The notes below the pieces were generated by a model, which was not told the DNA's origin, did not search any database, and saw nothing but the letters and a program-made list of their open reading frames with translations. DNA of 18,385 nucleotides from JBOHPP01 sp050731755 (GTDB taxonomy: Bacteria; Methylomirabilota; Methylomirabilia; Rokubacteriales; CSP1-6): the NCBI GenBank assembly GCA_050731755.1, contig JBOHPP010000093.1, positions 1 to 18,385 of the forward strand, read 5' to 3'. The position numbers and the translations under genes were made by a program. Shown piece by piece: positions 14,276 through 18,385 of this stretch. Within the stretch, counting starts at the first letter, position 1; each line of letters begins with the position of its first letter.

Positions 14276-15504
14276 CCGGCCAGCCGCGGCTCGCGTACCC
14301 GCGCCAGGAGCAGCGCCACGCCCGCGGCGCACAGCGCGGCGGCGGCGGCGAAGACCACGGGAAACCCCAGGCGATCAGCCATGAGGCCGGCGGCCAGCGG
14401 CGCTGCGAAGCTGAGCGGGGCCAGCGCCGTGTTGGTCAGCCCGATGTAGGTCGGCCGCTCGGCCTCCGCGGCGAACTCGAGCAGGATCGTCCGCGCCGAA
14501 ACGTGGATGGCGGCGTAGTGGATGCCGGCGAAGGCGAAGACCGGCCCCAGCGCTTCGGCCGAGGCGGCGCCGAGGGCGACGACATTGCCCGCGGCCAGCG
14601 CGCCCACACCCAGAACGAGCACGAGGCGATGGCCGACGCGATCGGCGAGCCAGCCAAGCCCCAGGTTGCCAACGACCTGACCGGCCAGGAAGATCGTGGT
14701 GAAGGCGCCCACCTGCCACTCCGGCGCCTGCCACACGCGGAGCGCATAGACCGTGTAGAAGCCACTGGCCATCGTGCCCAGCGTCCCGAAGGCCCGCGCC
14801 ACGAGGAACCAGGTGAGGTTTCGGTCGCGCTGCAGCAGGCCCGGCATCCGGCGCAGATACTCGCCGAGGGGAATCGGATCGGCCGGCGAGGCGCCGGCCG
14901 GCTCGCGCGTCGCGGCCAGGGCGACGTAGGAGAGCACCATGAAGACGGACCCGGCGAGAAAGCAGAAGCCGTAGCTCCGCGGCGGGGCGAAGGCTCCCAG
15001 GAGCCAGGCCGTGACCACGCTGCCCAGCAGCCCACCGAGGCTGGCCACGAGGGTGGCGGCGCCGAAGAACCGGCCGCGCAGCGTGGTGGGGATCGCGCGG
15101 CCCACGATGTCCATCCAGGCCGGCATGAGCGCGCCGCCCGTCGCCGTCATGACCAGGAGCAGTGGGAAGAAGATGGTGAGGGCGAGGGCCGGCGCGGGCT
15201 CGGCGAGGAACAGTGCGAGCGCCGCCAGCGCCAGCATCGGCACGCGCTCCCAGACCGTGTAGCGCAGCACCAGCGGGAGCTTCCGCTCGAGCCGCTCGGT
15301 GTGGTGGGCGGCGAACAGCGACGGCAGAAACCAGCCGAGCATCATCACGGCGGGGATCGAGCCGATGAGGACGTTGGAGGCGCCGAGGTGGGCGGCGAAG
15401 GCCGGCAGGATCGTCGCCTGGGACGCGAATGACATGCCGATGAGGAAGCACGAGTAGTCGAGACCGAGCGCCAGGAAGTTGTGGCGCACGGCGGCCCGGT
15501 CCAT
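14260..15504 (-). CDS. MFS transporter
   Basis: The 414-residue hydrophobic protein has about 12 predicted membrane segments, beginning with NFLALGLDYSCFLIGMSFA. The cytoplasmic loop between helices 2 and 3 has charged HHTERLERK, and a matching loop in the second half reads LADRVGHR, the MFS half-repeat signature. A longer hydrophilic loop (about 200-222) links the two six-helix bundles. Substrate and direction are unknown; being divergent from an acyl-CoA ligase suggests uptake or efflux of an aromatic or aliphatic acid (inference). ATG 15504 lies 21 bases from the ligase ATG, so both genes share a very small promoter region. There is no Shine-Dalgarno. Confidence 0.87.
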   Translation of the reverse strand: MDRAAVRHNFLALGLDYSCFLIGMSFASQATILPAFAAHLGASNVLIGSIPAVMMLGWFLPSLFAAHHTERLERKLPLVLRYTVWERVPMLALAALALFLAEPAPALALTIFFPLLLVMTATGGALMPAWMDIVGRAIPTTLRGRFFGAATLVASLGGLLGSVVTAWLLGAFAPPRSYGFCFLAGSVFMVLSYVALAATREPAGASPADPIPLGEYLRRMPGLLQRDRNLTWFLVARAFGTLGTMASGFYTVYALRVWQAPEWQVGAFTTIFLAGQVVGNLGLGWLADRVGHRLVLVLGVGALAAGNVVALGAASAEALGPVFAFAGIHYAAIHVSARTILLEFAAEAERPTYIGLTNTALAPLSFAAPLAAGLMADRLGFPVVFAAAAALCAAGVALLLARVREPRLAGQRAT

Positions 15505-15511
15505 GGTCGCC

Positions 15512-15517
15512 TATAAT
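15512..15517 (+). promoter_or_regulatory. Consensus -10 TATAAT between divergent start codons
   Basis: TATAAT lies 8 bases before the ligase ATG (15526) within the 21-base gap to the MFS ATG (15504). No -35 match is visible at 16-18 bases. Transcription starting about 7 bases downstream would yield a leaderless ligase mRNA. The reverse strand reads CATTAT 8 bases before the MFS ATG, so it may work in both directions. Confidence 0.5.
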
Positions 15518-15525
15518 GCAGCCTC

Positions 15526-17124
15526 ATGGCTGCTCACGTCGACCCCCAACCCGAGCTGCTCCGCCCGCGCCTGACGTATCCGCAGATTTCGTACGGCGAG
15601 ATGCTGGCGCGTCCGGTGGCGCTCCTCCCCGACCGCGAGGCCGTCGTCTTCGCGGGCAGGAGCCTGACCTTCCGTGAGCTCGAGGGCCTGGTGAACGCCT
15701 TCGCCCACGGGCTGCGTGGCCTGGGCATCGGGCGGGGCGACCGCGTGGCGTTGTTCATGACGAACCGCCCCGAGTACATCGTGAGCTTCTTCGCCCTGGC
15801 CCGCCTCGGCGCCGTCCCCAGCCCTATGAATCCCTCGTATCAGGAGCGCGAGGTCGGCTATCAGCTCGCCGATGCCCAGGCGGTGGCGGTGATCGTCCAG
15901 CAGAGCCTCGCCCCGTTGGTCCAGGCGGCGCGCCGCGAGGTGCCACGCATCAAGCACGTCGTCACGGTCGGTCCCGGCGCCACGGTAGGTTCCGACGCCG
16001 TGCGCTTCGCCGACCTCGTCGCCGCCGCGCCCGCCACTCCGCTCCCGGCCGGCGACATCCAGCCGGACGACCTCCTGGTGCTGCCCTACTCCAGCGGGAC
16101 GACGGGACTTCCCAAGGGCGTTCTGCTCAGCCACCAGGCCTTCGTGTGCAACAACCTGCAGTTCATCGCCGCGAGCCGGATCACCGTCGACGACCGCTTC
16201 CTGCTCTTCCTGCCCCTCTACCACATCTACGGGTTGATGCTCATGGGCGGCGGCGTCCACGCCGGCGCTCGCCTCGTGCTCATGGAACGCTTCGACCCGG
16301 CCCAGTGCTGCCGGCTGGTCGAGACTGAGCGCATCACCATCCTCTTCGCGGTGCCGCCCGTGCTGCTGGCACTCCTCCAGCATCCCGATGTGACCCGGGT
16401 GGACTGGCGCAGCGTGCGCCACGCGATGATCGGCGCGGCGCCCGTTCCGCCCGAGCTGGCCCGCCGCTTTCGTGAAGTCACCGGGGTCAAGGTCGTCCAG
16501 GGCTACGGGCTCACCGAGGCCGGCCCCATCACGCACATCAACCCTGTCCATGACGACGCCCTGCTGACCATCGACACGGCCGGCCTGCCGGTGAGCGACA
16601 CCGAGCAGAAGATCGTCGACCTGGAGACGGGCGAACGCGAGCTGGGGCCGGGCGAGGTCGGCGAGGTGTGCGTGCGCAGCCCCGGGGTCATGCTCGGGTA
16701 CTGGAACGCGCCGGAGGCCACGGCCGAGGCCTTGCGCGGCGGCTGGCTCTACACCGGCGATGTCGGCACGATCGACGCCCGCGGCTATCTGACCATCACC
16801 GACCGCAAGAAGGAGATGATCAAGTACAAGGGCTTCGGCATCGCGCCGGCCGAGATCGAGGCGCTCCTGTTCGAGCATCCCGGAGTGGCCGACGTTGGTG
16901 TCGTCGGCAAGCCCGACCCCGAGGCCGGCGAGGTCCCGAAGGCCTTCGTGGTGCGAAAGGACCCCGCGCTGACGGCCGAGGCGCTGCTCGGCTGGGCCCG
17001 CGGCCGCCTGGCCGGCTACAAGACGCTGCACGAAGTGGAGTTCATCGAGGCGATCCCCAAGACCGCCTCCGGCAAGATCCTCCGGCGCGTCCTCAAAGAG
17101 CGGGAGCGGCAGCGGCGGGTATAA
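15526..17124 (+). CDS. Acyl-CoA ligase (AMP-forming, 4-coumarate:CoA ligase-like)
   Basis: The 532-residue protein is a full-length ANL-family adenylating enzyme. Visible motifs are the phosphate loop YSSGTTGLPKGVLLSH (188-203), the A5 motif GYGLTEAGP (326-334), the A7 motif YTGDVG (409-414), the hinge DRKKEMIKYKGFGIAPAEIE (426-445) and the A10 motif PKTASGKILRR with catalytic Lys517. It activates a carboxylic acid with ATP and transfers it to CoA. The closest pattern is 4-coumarate or medium-chain acyl ligases, but the substrate pocket cannot be read reliably. There is no Shine-Dalgarno; TATAAT sits 8 bases upstream. The M20 amidohydrolase follows 20 bases downstream, so the pair could release an acid from an amide and then activate it (inference). 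Confidence 0.92.
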   Translation: MAAHVDPQPELLRPRLTYPQISYGEMLARPVALLPDREAVVFAGRSLTFRELEGLVNAFAHGLRGLGIGRGDRVALFMTNRPEYIVSFFALARLGAVPSPMNPSYQEREVGYQLADAQAVAVIVQQSLAPLVQAARREVPRIKHVVTVGPGATVGSDAVRFADLVAAAPATPLPAGDIQPDDLLVLPYSSGTTGLPKGVLLSHQAFVCNNLQFIAASRITVDDRFLLFLPLYHIYGLMLMGGGVHAGARLVLMERFDPAQCCRLVETERITILFAVPPVLLALLQHPDVTRVDWRSVRHAMIGAAPVPPELARRFREVTGVKVVQGYGLTEAGPITHINPVHDDALLTIDTAGLPVSDTEQKIVDLETGERELGPGEVGEVCVRSPGVMLGYWNAPEATAEALRGGWLYTGDVGTIDARGYLTITDRKKEMIKYKGFGIAPAEIEALLFEHPGVADVGVVGKPDPEAGEVPKAFVVRKDPALTAEALLGWARGRLAGYKTLHEVEFIEAIPKTASGKILRRVLKERERQRRV

Positions 17125-17125
17125 T
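17120..17125 (+). promoter_or_regulatory. Internal TATAAT over the ligase stop codon
   Basis: A consensus -10 hexamer overlaps the TAA of the ligase gene, 19 bases before the amidohydrolase ATG. It could give the amidohydrolase its own promoter with a short leader that still holds GGAGGG. No -35 is evident. Confidence 0.3.
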
Positions 17126-17144
17126 CTCGGCCGCGGAGGGTCCC

Positions 17145-18344
17145 ATGATCAGCGCGCACCTCGACGAGGCCAGGACGCATCTCGACGACGTCATCCAGCT
17201 CCGTCGTCGAATCCACCACTGGCCGGAACTCGGCCTGAACCTGCCCCGGACTCAGGCGGCCATCCTGGAAGCGATCAACAGCCTCGGGCTCGAAGTCCGC
17301 ACCGGACGCGCGACCACGTCCGTGGTCGCGACGCTGGCCGGCGCCCGGCCAGGTCCCACGGTGCTGCTCCGGGCCGACATGGACGCCCTGCCCATGCCCG
17401 AGGAGACCGGCCTGCCGTTCGCTTCCAAGGTGGACGGCGCCATGCACGCCTGCGGCCACGACGCTCACGTCGCGATGCTGGTCGGGGCGGCCCGCGTCCT
17501 CGCCGCCCGCCGCGACCGCATCGCCGGGCGCATCGTGTTCATGTTCCAGCCGGGCGAGGAGGGCTACCACGGCGCCCGGGTGATGATCGAGGAGGGGCTG
17601 CTCGACGGCGCGGCGCGGCCGACCGGGGCCTTCGCCCTTCACGTGAGCCAGAGCGTCCCGGCCGGCGTCGTGGCCACCAGGCCCGGCCCCATGCTCGCCT
17701 CGGGAGACACCTTCCAGATCCTCGTGCGAGGACGGGGCGGGCACGCCTCGGCGCCGCACGAGTGCCTCGACCCGATCCCCATCGCCTGCGAGATGGTCCA
17801 GGCTTTCCAGACCCTCGTCACCCGCCGCGTGAACGTCTTCGATCCGGCCGTCATCACCGTCGGCCGCATCGAGGCCGGCACGACCCGCAACGTGATCCCG
17901 GAGACGGCGAGCCTGTTGGGAACGATCCGGAGTGTGTCCGAGAGCACGCGGACCACCGTGCTGGCGGCCGTGCGCCGCGTCGCCGAGGGCATCGCCGCCG
18001 CCCACGGCGCCGAGGTCTCCGTGGAGCTGACTCGGGGCTACCCGGTGACCGTCAACGACGACGGGTTCGCCTGCTTTGTCCTGAAGACGGTTGAGGAGGT
18101 GCTGGGGGCCGAGCGCGTGCGCACGATGGCCAATCCCATCATGGGCAGCGAGGACTTCTCCTATGTGCTGCAGCGGGTGCCGGGCGCGCTGGCGTTCCTC
18201 GGCACTCGCCCGGACGATGGCCCGGCCCACCCGAACCACTCCAGCCGGATGGTCTTGAACGAACCGGCGCTCGCCACCGGGATCGCCGTGCACTGCGCCG
18301 TCGCCCTGCGCTTCCTGGAGACGAGGGCCGCGGAGACCTCGTAG
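17145..18344 (+). CDS. M20 family amidohydrolase (M20D, aminoacylase-like)
   Basis: The 399-residue metallohydrolase has the M20D pattern: LRADMDALPMPEETGLPFAS (75-94), MHACGHDAHVAMLVGAARVL (100-119) with metal ligands C103 and H105, FQPGEEG (134-140) with E138/E139, H166, and a C-terminal His near 362-365 (AHPNHSS). A dimerisation domain (about 185-295, RGRGGHASAPHECLDPI) sits between the two catalytic halves. Such enzymes remove N-acyl groups from amino acids or cleave similar amides in the cytoplasm. ATG 17145 follows GGAGGG (17135-17140) with short spacing. It lies 20 bases after the acyl-CoA ligase, and another gene starts 21 bases downstream, so it is inside an operon. Confidence 0.92.
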   Translation: MISAHLDEARTHLDDVIQLRRRIHHWPELGLNLPRTQAAILEAINSLGLEVRTGRATTSVVATLAGARPGPTVLLRADMDALPMPEETGLPFASKVDGAMHACGHDAHVAMLVGAARVLAARRDRIAGRIVFMFQPGEEGYHGARVMIEEGLLDGAARPTGAFALHVSQSVPAGVVATRPGPMLASGDTFQILVRGRGGHASAPHECLDPIPIACEMVQAFQTLVTRRVNVFDPAVITVGRIEAGTTRNVIPETASLLGTIRSVSESTRTTVLAAVRRVAEGIAAAHGAEVSVELTRGYPVTVNDDGFACFVLKTVEEVLGAERVRTMANPIMGSEDFSYVLQRVPGALAFLGTRPDDGPAHPNHSSRMVLNEPALATGIAVHCAVALRFLETRAAETS

Positions 18345-18365
18345 CGGCCCCTACGGAGGACTTCC

Positions 18366-18385
18366 ATGAAGGTCGTTCGCCTCGA
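18366..18385 (+). CDS. Start of a downstream gene, function unknown
   Basis: ATG at 18366 follows GGAGGA (18355-18360) with 5 bases spacing and encodes MKVVRL before the window ends. It lies 21 bases after the amidohydrolase stop and probably belongs to the same operon. Too little sequence remains to identify it. Confidence 0.55.

Noticed and set aside
12845..14332. 495-codon minus-strand open frame
   Set aside because: Spans the methyltransferase in antisense and part of the Gfo/Idh/MocA gene in a wrong frame. No protein-like pattern.
15511..17031. 506-codon minus-strand open frame
   Set aside because: Complement of the acyl-CoA ligase, which has all ANL motifs on the plus strand. No recognisable domain in the antisense reading.
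1..18385. CRISPR array, tRNA, rRNA, insertion sequence or integrase
   Set aside because: No regularly spaced repeats, no cloverleaf or rRNA-like stretch and no transposase or integrase reading was seen; the only mobile element recognised is the group II intron.

Overview
GC-rich bacterial DNA, probably from an uncultured soil or sediment bacterium. The mix of a tripartite tricarboxylate transporter with its periplasmic binding protein, an acyl-CoA dehydrogenase-like flavoprotein, an acyl-CoA ligase, an M20 amidohydrolase and a DMSO-reductase-family enzyme fits Rokubacteria/Methylomirabilota-like or proteobacterial heterotrophs. No rRNA or marker gene allows a firm assignment.

Layout. The left edge (1-685, minus) is the 5' part of a group II intron: ribozyme sequence, then the start of its reverse transcriptase/maturase, which runs off the window. 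The intron abuts the Shine-Dalgarno of a small cupin gene on the plus strand, and that gene carries a -1 frameshift. Next come a translationally coupled minus-strand pair (polysaccharide deacetylase, then acyl-CoA dehydrogenase-like flavoprotein), a plus-strand toxin-antitoxin pair (RHH antitoxin and PIN-domain toxin), a C-terminal remnant of an ABC solute-binding protein, and a large molybdopterin oxidoreductase on the minus strand. A plus-strand tctC-tctB-tctA operon encodes a complete tripartite tricarboxylate transporter. It is followed by a GHKL/MORC-like ATPase (minus), an Asp-box beta-propeller protein (plus), a Gfo/Idh/MocA oxidoreductase (minus), a SAM-dependent methyltransferase (plus), an MFS transporter (minus), an acyl-CoA ligase and an M20 amidohydrolase (plus), and the first codons of another plus-strand gene.

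How the genes relate. The transporter, ligase, amidohydrolase, flavoprotein and oxidoreductases suggest uptake and breakdown of organic acids or amide-linked compounds, but no single pathway is closed here. The strand changes at almost every transcription unit, start-to-start gaps are short, and I see no U-tract terminators. Several first genes lack a clear Shine-Dalgarno and instead have a -10-like TANNNT hexamer 6-8 bases before the start codon, suggesting leaderless mRNAs.

The most unusual signals are the intron-Shine-Dalgarno junction (the intron's probable EBS1 reads GGAGG), the recurrent leaderless-like start architecture, and the orphan GHKL ATPase. I did not find a clearly new multi-gene system.
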